Below are positions 29,353 to 40,500 of a DNA stretch of 64,000 nt, piece after piece; the stretch's first letter is position 1; each line of letters opens with the position of its first letter. This stretch comes from Aurantiochytrium sp. KH105. Lineage: Eukaryota; Sar; Bigyra; Thraustochytrida; Thraustochytriidae. Position numbers and translations under genes: made by a program. The DNA lies in contig BGKB01000069.1 of NCBI GenBank assembly GCA_003116975.1, positions 124,001 through 188,000 on the forward strand, read 5' to 3'. The notes beneath the pieces were generated by a model. That model saw only the letters and a list, made by a program, of their open reading frames with translations. It was not told the DNA's origin and did no database searches.

Positions 29353-32300
29353 ATGTCTTCTTCTCCTCAACATGAGGACCTCGCCAACGCGATCGAGGAA
29401 ATCAATCAAGGTAGTTCATCAGTATCGTGCGTGATTATATATCTTTTTGGCTCGAAGGAGCTTCAAGACTGATCCGAAGTAAGCTGACTGACGTATCCCT
29501 CGCTTCAATTCGCTGTTGCAGGCTCTCTTCGAAAAACATAAACGATGACGACACCAAATTGCTCGCCGAGGTTGTCGCGCAGAGTAGTACTTTGGTGGAC
29601 CTGAGGTAAGCCACAATCTTGCCTCAGCAACGAGTCGTATGGCATACTAACAATAAGCTTTCTTTGTGTTCACGAATCTTTTTAGCCTCGAGTGGAACGT
29701 GATTGGCAACGAGGGCGCTCGCTCGTTGACTCAAGCTTTGGAGCAGAACAGATCGCTTGGGTCTCTACTGTAAGTTATACAGCGATTTTCTTCAAGAGTG
29801 CGTGGCGCGATTTGATCTCGGATCACCCAACTGACTTTGATTGCGACCGCAGTCTTACACACAACAACATCACTGAAACAGGGGCAACATATTTGGCTCA
29901 AGCTCTGCGGACCTCAGCTCTACATAACATCAAGTACGTTGGAAAAGCCTGGGCTCTTTCTCATATCATACACACTTCTGACACGCATTTCTAAAATTCC
30001 ACCAGCCTCGCGGGGAATCAGATCAAGGACGACGGGGCATGTGCACTCGCTAATGTTCTGATCGGAAACACTGCATTGCGCACTCTGGAGTACGTTTTAT
30101 CAAAATAAAAATGGAAGGGTCAGGGATTGGGGAGGGGAAATGCGAAAGAATTGCTAAACTTACACTTGTCACTTGGGGTCAAATTTGCACAGTCTCGCAA
30201 ACAATGGGATCTTGCACAAAGGGGCAGTGGCTTTGGCCCGCGCACTGAAACAAAATTCAACGCTCATGATTCTCAAGTACGTTGGTTTGGGTCACGTTAA
30301 GTGTTTGATTCGTTTCGTCGAGGAGCTAGAAAGTCTAACATGCGCATCGTCAGTCTTACCAACAATTCTATTGGCTCTGAAGGAGCGACAGCGCTGGCGA
30401 ACGCCCTGGAAACGAATTACTCGATTCGAAAGCTCAAGTAAGTCAAAGCGTCGCGGATGACAGGTAGTGTTATCCTTGATAACAAGAAATAGCGTTTCGC
30501 AGAGCCTAACAACTTGTGTACAGAATCAAAGAGGACGGCATTCCCCGCAACGTCCTCTCGCGCATCAATTCGTTGCTCAAGCGAAATCAAGCAGGCCCCA
30601 TTATTCCTCCTCGAGATGACGATGAAGCGAGGTGGATGAAGGCAGTGCAAGATGCAGTTGCGCAAGGCGACGAGCACCCGTGGGCATGCATCAAGCTCAT
30701 GATTGTCGGCCGCGGCGCGGCAGGCAAAACATCCTTGGTGCGCTCGCTACTTGGTCGAACGCCCGTGATGGAGCACGACAGTACCGAGGTGGCAAGTATC
30801 TCTCGCACGCGCGCACAAGACTGGCAAGCTCTCTTCGGAGACCACAGCGACTTTGATGAGCAGGTACGCTTTGCTGCTTCGCAACGAGTGCACGGGTCTT
30901 TGAGTGACAGCGCAACACAAGCATCTCCCGCATCGCAAAGCGTGCAGCCGACATCTTCTGTGGAGACAGTGGTACAAGCACCTCACCCATCGCAAAGCGC
31001 CCAGTCGACTTCTTCTGGTGGCGCGACGACGTTCAGACCCGGAGAAGGCGCTTCTGCTGCAAGTGCAACCTTTACAAACGCCAGTCCTGCACCCCCTGCT
31101 CCCACAGTATCACCATCAGCTTATCACAATCCGGCTCCCTCGGACTCGCAACCCATTCTCGTTGCTCCGGAGGAGGTCGCTCGACGGTTCCGCCTGCGAG
31201 CCGAAGACACGACACTCTTGCAAAGCGCGGCTCCCGAGCGAGACGTGAGCTTTTCGATTTGGGACTACGGCGGCCAAAGAGTCTTTTACGCTTTGCATCA
31301 CATCTTCTTGACCTCGAAAGGGCTGTATGTCGTCGTCTTTGACATGCGCGAGCTTCTCGATGTTGACAAGCTGAAAGACAAACTCACGCCGCAAGAGCTC
31401 GCTGGCTTGGCGACACGCGATGAGTCGCTGTGGTTTGTACGGTTCTGGCTGAACAGCATCAAGTTGCATGCGCCCGACGCGTCCGTCGTGCTGGTGGGCA
31501 CGCACAAAGATCAGATCGACGATCTTGAGGAAGTGGACGGTGTGCTTCGCGCAGCTGGCGTAGTTCGTCCGGACTGCAGGCTTGTGCTTCCCGAGAACGA
31601 TCTTCTGTTCTTTGCCGTTGACAACTGCAGTCCTGATGTGAATCGGGCCGAGGCGCTGCGAAAGGCTGTGACGGAGACGGCTACGCAGATGGACCACGTT
31701 CACGACAAGGTGCCTCTGGCATGGCTCAAGATCCGCGAAGACTTGGTGGAAAGCAAAGAGCCGTTCGTACCGATTAAGGAGGTACTGGCGATGGGCGCGA
31801 CCCTGGGACAGTCTCAGACAGACGTGCGCAAGATGCTGGCGTACTTTCACGATGTTGGTGTGGTGGTATACCTGAGTGGGTCGGAAACGCTGGAGCGCGT
31901 GGTGGTGATTGAGCCGCAGTGGCTGCTAGACAAGCTTGCGCGCGTGATTGCAGATGATTTGCATGCGAGAAAGCTGTGGCGGGATCGCCGGCTTCGACTG
32001 GATGGTTTTTTTGAGGCGTACGAGCGTTTGCGCACACGTGCGATTGCCTCGAGGTCGCTCTTGGCGTGGCTTTGGGGTGGAGAGGAGGTGGACTATTTGA
32101 TCGAGTTCATGGAGGCCAACATGCTTCTCTGCCCGTGGAAATTTGACGTGGAGTCCGACGAGGGTCCATTCTTTCTTGTGCCGGCGCTGCTTTCCTTGAC
32201 GAGGCATATCGTGGGCACGTCACAGTTCCAGCGGGGTCTGGCTTGCGAACTGGACTTTTCAGGGTTCTATCTGCCAGACGGGGTCTTTTATCGCCTGGTC

Positions 32301-33332
32301 GCGCAGTGTGCGGTGTATGCAACCCAGCCTGAAGTGTTGGGACCTGGTCTGCCTCCGCGCCCACCAAGTCTTGGGGCGAAGATTGCCAAGGTGTTCTTTG
32401 GAGTGAATCCTTTTCTACTGGAGTTGATTGAAGGGGACAGGATCCGGCTAAGCGTGAGTGTCTCGGCGCCTCGGCCTGCGTTTGTGATCAAGGTTCTTGT
32501 GTCGATGTTCCACAAGCAAGAAGAGACCATGTTTCGCGGTCTGCCGTGGCGATTCCTTTTGCTGGCGCACGGGACTGAGGAGCGTGTAGAGTATAAATGC
32601 ATCCAAGGCGCAATGTCCCCTGGTGCCTCAATCAGGCAAGTTTGGGATTTTGATGAAAGGAATGATTCCGCGATTCCAGTGGAAAAGTTTGCATCTTTTT
32701 TCCAAGAAAAGATCGGGCCGCTTGACACCGATGAAGACGGGGATGCAGTGCCCAAGGTGAAGGCGTTACCTTTGTTGGGACCAAACGTGGACAAACACAT
32801 CTTTTTGAGCCACAAGCAATCGACAGGTGGAGACACTGCCGGTATGCTCAAGGTCAAGCTTGAGAACCGCGGCGTCAAGGTATGGTTCGACCAGTCATAT
32901 ACCCATACGCTGCACCACGACGCGATGCTCGACGGTGTTCGTCGCTCTCAGATGTACCTTCTGGTGTTGACGAAAGATGTCTTTTCAAGTGATGCCGTCA
33001 AGAACGAGCTGCGATGTGCAATCGAGGCTGGTAAGCAGATTGTGCTCGTGCACGAATCCGAGACCCATCGAGTCAGCTTTGCCCCGTTTCACGAGTACAC
33101 TGAGACGGTACCCTATTTTTGCAAGGATTTGTTTACCAGGACCGAGTCTCTCCCCATCCGCCGCAAGTGGTACGAGGAAGACACTTTCTTCTCGGAGCTC
33201 CTCCGTCGCTGTAATCTCAGCGTCTCTTCGGGCGTTGGCAAGCAAGGTTTTGATGATCCTATGGGAGAGTCTCCAGCGGTGCTCGACTTTTCTGAATGCG
33301 ATGTCTTATCAGGAATGTGTCCCTGTTTGTAG
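29353..33332 (+). CDS. LRR-Roc-COR-TIR protein 3 (ROCO family), 8 exons
   Basis: Exons: 29353-29426, 29522-29605, 29686-29769, 29853-29933, 30006-30089, 30193-30276, 30354-30437 and 30524-33332. The product is 1127 residues. Exons 2-7 encode one leucine-rich repeat each, 84 nt apart from exon 4 (81 nt), all phase 2. The last exon has Roc (P-loop GRGAAGKT at 254-261, DYGGQ, GTHKDQ), COR and a TIR domain starting near residue 950 (HIFLSHKQ, VWFDQ, KNELRCAI). A tail of about 37 residues follows the TIR domain, rich in Ser, Gly and Asp and ending in CPCL. Genes 1 and 2 stop just after the TIR domain. The tail could be a prenylation-like end or simply a shifted stop. DNA identity with gene 2 is patchy: almost complete in Roc, low in the second half of COR and TIR. 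Confidence 0.85.
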
Positions 33333-34952
33333 GCATATCTTTCCCTTAACGTTTTCAACCACCCACCATCGATGTTGTTTTCTAGCTTTGTATCCCGATA
33401 TTTTGTTATTATTTATTTATTTTTTTTAACACGGAGTCCACGAGAGAAATACATGATTTTGCGAAGGCCAATCGGCACCTAGACCCCTCCGGCTTTGATT
33501 TTTTTTTCGAATCGGTTGGTCGACCGTTCGCCCACCGGCGAGAAACGTCGATTGCCGCAGTCTTGGTCTGCAAAGTCAACTCGTTGCAAAGTTAGACCGC
33601 GGGCGCCCCGGGGCGCCCTATATAATATATGGGCAGGCGGGCGCGTGAAGGGCGGAGCAGAAGGGGGAGGGCGGCGCGCCTAACGGCGGGAGCAGACGGG
33701 GATCGCAGGGGTGCGGCGGGCTCGCGGTGCCGCCGCGGGTGTACGGGCCTTGCTGCCCAGGAAAACCTGTGAGAGGGCGCGCGGTCAAGGGTAGCCTGTG
33801 CGCGTGGTTCACGCACGGGCTTGCGCAGGAACAGGGCCATATGGAGGCAGCTGAAGAGGCGCCGCCGCCGGTTCTGCCGTGTGGATGATATGATGCGCAG
33901 CGACCAACCTGAGTACGAAGACGCGAGGGGTTTTGTCACNTAAAATGTATGCATGCACGTCGTCCGCCTGCAGGTACTTTCAGCTCTCTGGCTTTTCCCC
34001 CCTCCTCGTTACGTCCACGTTGGTCCCCGGGGACCCACACAGATTTTGCGTATTCCACTAAGAAAGTCACAAATAAAAACTATCTCATTAAACTGATTCG
34101 GCGGTGGTGCTCTCTCTTATTGTACCGACGCACTTCGGGAGATGGCGCTCCCCAGTGCGCGCGTGTCGTGGGGGCGGGCCCCAGGTCGCGGGGCGGGCAT
34201 CCTCGCGCGCACGGGGAGTCTGCGCGACGCGGAGTGCGCCGCGCCAGCGCTAAGGTCTCTCCTTTTTTTTGTCCGCGGCGGCCTTGCTATGTTTGAATGT
34301 GGTGCAAGGAATGCACGCATTGAGAAAACAGAAAAATAAAAAGAGCTGGGACCAAGCAGTGGTTCTAGGCTGACGAAGTCGGCTTGCCGCTTGGCGATTT
34401 ATTGAAAAACCTAAAATAGATGAATAATCCGAACCCGAACAAAACAAGAAAGAAGAAAAAGGGAAGGCCTGCCTCAAGAAAAGATTTTGCGTGGCGGGTT
34501 GGGAAGGTATTTGTGGCCGGGCTCACTGCTTATCGATCGGGAGCTAAAAGAAAGTTAATCTTCCATGCACATGTGCGACATGACTTGATCGACTGCGGAA
34601 GATTACGTCTGTGATTTGATCATGTGCGTCTTACTTGGCGGAGTCGGGTTTGGACAAGAGTTCAGATGCTAGCTGTTTTCCCAGTGTGGTTGATGTGATA
34701 TCAGGATACTTTTTGTTGCCGCCATTTCAAATAAATAAGTATGCTTCTGCGCTTCTCTTTCCTCGACCGGCCTTCTTGCGGCAGTGACCAAAGACGTGAA
34801 GATATGGCGAGATGCGCTTCATATTCCGCAAACAGGGTGGATGGAAATTTCCATGTATTCTCCAGTGCGCAGTCGGTATATAAAAAGCAAAAACGAAGAG
34901 CATGCCGCTAGTTCATTTATATTTGTGAGGACTTTGTCCACGACACGCACCG

Positions 34953-35150
34953 AGTGAGGCTACCGAGAACTGGACCCTTGCATCATATTGTGAAAACTAG
35001 CATCGCGCCATCATGATCTACGTTTTTGCGCGGGGGCTGCGAAATGAATCCTTCACCCTGAAGTTCTCAAGTGCACAGAATTCTCCCACATGCACGAAGG
35101 AATTGGTCTCGCAGAGAGCAGCCCGCCATACGTTTGCGATCTAGCGGGAG
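34953..35150 (+). repeat. Direct repeat copy 1 (~198 bp)
   Basis: It is almost identical to 35494-35690 and begins GAGTGAGGCTACCGAGAACT. A TATATAAAAAG sequence lies about 75 bp upstream. No RNA family or coding frame was recognised in it. The far end runs into the poly-G tract before the N gap. Confidence 0.85.
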
Positions 35151-35163
35151 ACTGAGAAAAAAA

Positions 35164-35415
35164 GGGGGGGGGGGGGGGGGGGGGNNNNNNNNNNNNNNNN
35201 NNNNNNNNNNNNNNNNNNNNNNNNNNNNNNNNNNNNNNNNNNNNNNNNNNNNNNNNNNNNNNNNNNNNNNNNNNNNNNNNNNNNNNNNNNNNNNNNNNNN
35301 NNNNNNNNNNNNNNNNNNNNNNNNNNNNNNNNNNNNNNNNNNNNNNNNNNNNNNNNNNNNNNNNNNNNNNNNNNNNNNNNNNNNNNNNNNNNNNNNNNNN
35401 NNNNNNNNNNNNNNN

Positions 35416-35459
<44 letters not shown>
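35164..35459. other. Assembly gap (N 35185-35415) flanked by poly-G
   Basis: Twenty-one G precede and forty-four G follow 231 N. The long G homopolymers are probably a sequencing or assembly artefact next to a real C/G run: the second repeat copy ends in a short CCCCCC run at the equivalent place. The two flanking ~198-bp copies suggest that a tandem array was collapsed or misjoined here. Confidence 0.8.
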
Positions 35460-35460
<1 letters not shown>

Positions 35461-35493
35461 GTGTTTTCGTAAAGGAAACCTTCGGAGCGATAA

Positions 35494-35690
35494 GAGTGAA
35501 GCTACCGAGAACTGGACCCTTGCATCATATTGTGAAAACTAGCATCGCGCCATCATGATCTACGTTTTTGCGCTGGGGCTGCGAAATGAATCCTTCACCC
35601 TGAAGTTCTCAAGTGCACAAAATTCTCCCACATGCACGAAGGAATTGGTCTCGCAGAGAGCAGCCCGCCATACGTTTACGATCTGCGGGA
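35494..35690 (+). repeat. Direct repeat copy 2 (~198 bp)
   Basis: Second copy of 34953-35150, with a few substitutions. It is also bounded by a shared AAAGGAAACCTTCGGAGCGA box at 35471 and 35712, so the local tandem period is about 241 bp. Confidence 0.85.
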
Positions 35691-36539
35691 TTTCGTGTTT
35701 TGCCCCCCTTTAAAGGAAACCTTCGGAGCGATGAATGCACGCCCAAAACAAAGGTTTTCCTGGCTCCCGGCCTCCCTTCCTGGATACGCGTGGCTGTGGC
35801 ACGCGGCTGAGACACACAGCTTGACCAAATCTCCTCTCCTGGCGCGTTTGGCTTTCATAACGCTCTTCGGGGACAGATGGCAAGCATCTGTCGACAACGA
35901 GCCCTGCAGAGACGGCTCCCTGCCTGTGTCTCCTCTGGCGGTCGGCGCAATAGACAGCGTCTAGCGTCCCCTGCGCAGCCTGGCCACCCCGAGCGTACCT
36001 CCACGCGCGCCGAGCAGTGGTAGTATTCCCCCTAATTAGCACCTACACCTGGACACGGGAAGCAGCGCGTGCAGCACGTGCCGCGGGTGTAGTGTCCGGC
36101 TATCGCAAACGCTAGGCCCCGCGAGGCGCGGCAGCGCAGGCGAGGCTGCACGCGCCGCGCCGTCACGAGGCCGCCCTCGCCAGCCTCGCGCGGCGCGCCC
36201 TCGCTCGCCCGTCCTCCCAAGGCGCCCTCTGCCGCTGCACGCATGCCGCAGCCGGCCGCTGCATGCGTGCCGGGCACCCGGCCCGCGGCCACGACTCGCG
36301 ACCGCCGGTTGCGGCTGGGCTGCGCGCGCCGGGCGGGCCGGCCGAGGGAGGGAGGGAGGGAGTGCGAGGTGGAGGTGCGAAAAAGGTGCACGCGCCGCTG
36401 CGGTGCACACTCCGGAGGTTTAGGCCCGTGAAGGGCGCAAAGCGCGGTGCGGCGACTCGCTCCCGCACGCACGCACGCACGTACTCGCGGAGGCCGCCGA
36501 GGTGACTTTACGCCCGCACGCACGCAGCGCAGCAGAGCG

Positions 36540-36607
36540 AGGGAGGGATGGAGGGATGGAGGGAGGGAGGGAGGGAGGAAGGGAGGGAGGGAGGGAGGGA
36601 GGGAGGG
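36540..36607. repeat. (GGGA)n microsatellite
   Basis: Tandem GGGA units with two GGAT interruptions at the start and one GGAA further on. Confidence 0.9.
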
Positions 36608-36714
36608 ACGTGCGGGAGTGGGCGCGCGCCGCTTCTGGCGCGTATGCTCGGCCCGGCTGGGCTGGCGGCTGGGCTGGCAGCGCGTCGGAGGAGCCAGAAA
36701 AGCGGGCCTTTCGT

Positions 36715-36777
36715 TCGTTCTTTCTTTCTTTCTTTCTTTCTTTCTTTTTCTTTTTCTTTTTCTTTTCCTTTTTCATT
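36715..36777. repeat. (TTTC)n polypyrimidine tract
   Basis: Tandem CTTT units grade into TTTTTC units. About 63 bases are almost pure pyrimidine. Confidence 0.85.
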
Positions 36778-37165
36778 TTCGTCTGTTTTCATTTTCTCAC
36801 ATCAGGTCTCGCTCCTTGACTCGCGCTGCAATCGCGCGGGAGGGCGCTGCACCCGCTCGCGCCGCGGCCTGGCTCCGTCCCCGCCTCCCTCGCTCCCTCC
36901 TCCCGCCCGCACTCCCCCCTCCCTCAGCCCGATTCTCCCGCTCGCTCGCCCGCGCGAAGGCGATTGACCGACCGACCGAAGGCGTGCAGCAACCAAGTGT
37001 CGCCGCAGGTAGCGCAAGCTGCAGCGCCGGAGGCAGCAGAGCTGAGCTAGCCAGTCACCACGGTCAGTCAGAAGCGCGCGCGCCAATGGAGCAAACGGGC
37101 GCCACTACCGGCTATCCGCGCAGCCCGAGTCGGCCGCACACGCACGCGCACACACCCGGCCGGCG

Positions 37166-37206
37166 CGCCGCCAGCAAGCAAGCAAGCAAGCAAGCAAGCA
37201 AACAAA
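37166..37206. repeat. (CAAG)n microsatellite
   Basis: About eight CAAG units followed by CAAA. The same motif occurs in the 5' regions at 1604 and 15744. Confidence 0.85.
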
Positions 37207-37309
37207 CAACCAGCAAACGACGGAACTAACTCGGAAAAAGCTGCCGGGAAGGAAACAGTGGCAGAGGAAACAGAGGCGGAAAAGCAAAAAGCCTGAGAAA
37301 AAAAGAAAG

Positions 37310-37360
37310 AAAGGAAAGGAAAGGAAAGGAAAGGAAAGGAAAGGAAAGGAAAGGAAAAGA
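37310..37360. repeat. (GGAAA)n pentanucleotide repeat
   Basis: About nine GGAAA units in the region upstream of the myosin start. Confidence 0.85.
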
Positions 37361-37596
37361 AAGAAAGAAAAAGAAGAAAGAAGGAAGGAGGGGAAGGAGC
37401 GGCGGCGGAGCAGCCAGACAGACCCTGAACGAGCGAGTGCAGCAGGTGCACGCGCTCGATTCGATCGAGCAGCAGCGGCAGCAGGCGCACCGCGCGCGCA
37501 AGCAAGGAGCAGGCCGTCGTTCGCTCGTCCGTGCGTCCGTCCGTCCGTCCGCGCGTTGGCTGGGGCGGTGCGTCGCGCGCGCGCGAGCAAGGAAAG

Positions 37597-40500
37597 ATGC
37601 TGGCGCGGCTGTCGAAGCGGCTGAAGAAGACGGGCCCGGCGGACGTCAAGGGATGGCAGGAAAAGCAGACCATCGACGGGCAGCCGTACTACTTCAACGA
37701 TGACACCATGGAGCTCTCGTGGGAGAAGCCGTTCGAGCTGCTGAGCAAGGCCGAGCAGGAGGACGGCCAGGGCAGCTGGGTCTGGGTCCCGCACCCGACC
37801 AACATCTGGCAGGCGGCCAAGATCATCAAGGACAATGGCGAGACCGTCCAGGTCAAGACCGAGGGAGGCAAAAAGGTCAGCGTCCTGCGCGAGCAGGTCA
37901 TGTGCGATCAGCTCACCGGCGGACGCGCACAGCTCGTGCCCCTCTGGGACCTCAACTACTCATCCCTTCGCCGCCCCGAAGAGGATCTCGTCATGCTCGA
38001 CTCGCACAACGAGGCCATGCTCATTAACACCCTCCGCCTCCGCTACGAGTCCGACGATCTGTACACCTGGGTTGGTGCCGCGCGCACCGTGCTCATTAGC
38101 GTCAACCCTTACAAGAACGTCAGCTCCCTCTACGGCAGCGAGCAGATTGACCTGCACGCCAACCGTCCCCCCAACAAGCCGCTGCCCCCGCACGTCTACG
38201 ACATCGCCGACGGCTCGTACCGCGACCTCGTCTACGCCAAGCAGAACCAGAGCATCCTCATCAGCGGCGAGTCCGGCGCGGGTAAGACTGTGTGCACCAA
38301 GCAGTGCCTTGAGTTCCTCGCCAACGTCGCCGGCTCGGACGCCGACGTCGAGGAAAAGGTCATCCTCGCCAACCCTCTCCTTGAGGCCTTTGGCAACGCC
38401 CAGACCCTGCGCAACAACAACTCCTCGCGCTTTGGCAAGTACATCAACATTCACTTTGATGGCGCAACCGGCGTCATCACCGCCGCCTCCATCACCAACT
38501 ACCTTCTCGAAAAGTCCCGCGTCGTCTACCAGCAGGAGGGCGAGCGCAACTACCACGTCTTTTACCAAATGTGCACGCACCCGGCCACCCGCGCCAAGCT
38601 CGGCCTCGACGACGCCAGCTCGTACACCTACCTTACGCGCTCGTCCGTTATGCTGGCCAAGGACATTGACGATAAGGACGCCCACGACGAGGTCCTCGAG
38701 GCCATGAGCGTGCTCAACTTTTCCGAGGATGACCAGGACTTTGTCCTCAACCTCACCGCCGGTGTCCTCACCCTCGGTAACATCGAGTTCGCCGCCATCG
38801 ACCTCGAGAACGGCGTCACGGGATCCAAGATTGTCGACTCGACCCCGCTTCAGGCCGTCGCCTCGTACCTCAAGGTCTCGGTCGAGACCCTCGAGCACGT
38901 CCTCTGCCACCGCTCTATTTCCGTGCGCGGCAAGACCGACACCATCCCACTGGACCCCGCCGCCGCGCGCAAGGCCTGCGACTCGCTCGCCATGGGCATC
39001 TACGCTCGCCTCTTCATCTACCTCGTCGAACACATTAACCTTTCGCTCGAGGGTGACGAGACCAACCGGACCATTGGCATTCTTGATATTTACGGCTTTG
39101 AGGTCTTTGAGCAGAACTCCTTTGAGCAGCTCCTCATCAACTTCACCAACGAGGCGCTCCAGCAGCAGTTCAACCACACGACCTTTACCGAAGAAGAAAA
39201 GGTCTACGAGTCCGAGGGCATCGACTTTCAGCACGTCGAGTACAAGGACTCCCAGGTCGTGCTCGATCTCATCCAGGGCCGCCCCCATGGTATTCTCCTC
39301 ATGATTGATGACGAGATTCGCATCCCCGAGGGATCCGAGGCCGCCTTCATGAACAAGATCGAGACCATGTACAAGCGCCACCCCAAGTTCCAGACGGACA
39401 AGCACCGCCGCCTCGAGAACTCGCTCTCCTTTGAGATTGCCCACTACGCTGGCGTCGTCAAGTACAACGCCGATGGCTTCATGGAGAAGAACACCGACAC
39501 CCTCTTCCAGGACGCCTACGACATGCTCGCCTCGTCCGAGTTCGAGGCCATCTCGGAGCTCTTCCCCGAGCTCGACGGCCGCCGCCAGCTCGTCTCACTC
39601 AGCACGCAGTTCCGCCGCTCCCTCAACTCGCTCATGGAAACCCTTGACGAGACTAATTCGCGCTACATTCGCTGCATCAAGCCCAACGACGAGCAATTGG
39701 CGAACCAGTTCCAGGCCGGCCGCGTCATTGAGCAGCTCCGCTACTCGGGTGTCTTTGAGGCCGTTGAGATCCGCTCGCGCGGCTTCCCCTTTCGCCTCTC
39801 GTACGCGGTCTTTGCTTGCCGCTACTCGTGCATCAACATGGGCCACCGCTACAAGAACAAGGACGACGAGGAGGACCTCGTGCGCGAGATCCTTTCCACC
39901 TCGAAGCAGGACTTTTCCGATGTTCGCTTTGGCCGCACTCTCGTCCTCTACCGCGCTCCCGAGTACAAGCTCCTCGAACTCATGCGCAACCTTGCGCTCG
40001 AGACGATCATCCCCAAGCAGCAGGCTGCTCAGCGCGGCCACCTCGCCCGCGAGTTCCGCCGCCGCTGCCTCGCCGCCCAGCGCGAGATCCAGGACGCTCT
40101 CGACGTCGGCAACGACATTGACATGCTCGACGCAGCCATTGCCAACGTCGAGCCCACCATCGGAACCTTCCGCACCCTCTTCCCCAACGGCCAGCCCGCC
40201 AACCTTAAAGAGGCCATCGCGCACCGCGCCAATCTCGCCAAGTGGAAGGCGCTCGAGGCCCGCCTCGAGGGTCTCGTGACCCAGGACCCCAACAAGGTCT
40301 ACTACGAGCTCGCCAAGGCTGTCGATGAGGGCAAGTCCCTCATGCACATCCCGCAGACCCCGCGCCAGCGCGAGCTCATCGAGGAGGCCATCCAGCTCCG
40401 CGAGAACTCTGACCTCGGCAAGATCGACGCCGCCTGCGAGGAGGTCATCGCCAACCTCTACCGCGAGGAGCTCGAGGACCTCAGCGCGCGCTCCAAGAGG

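Larger units (their letters stand above)
33333..37596. other. Gene-poor repeat region with assembly gap
   Basis: No supported gene in 4.3 kb. Contents in order: a 3' tail of the ROCO gene; a GC-rich stretch with one N at 33940; A/T-richer DNA with a TATATAAAAAG box at about 34877; a ~198-bp direct repeat flanking a poly-G and N gap; a GC-rich stretch with (GGGA)n, (TTTC)n, (CAAG)n and (GGAAA)n arrays; and finally the leader of the myosin gene. Open frames here are Arg/Pro/Ser-rich noise or read through the microsatellites. Confidence 0.55.

Noticed and set aside
35071..35472. Open frame with a polyglycine run through the N gap
   Set aside because: It consists of poly-G homopolymer and unknown bases, which is an assembly artefact.
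37960..39444. A 494-codon minus-strand frame inside the myosin gene
   Set aside because: It mirrors the strongly biased codons of the myosin motor domain, whose identity is certain. The same holds for the minus-strand frame at 39595-40767 and the plus-strand frames at 38729-39304 and 40325-41929.
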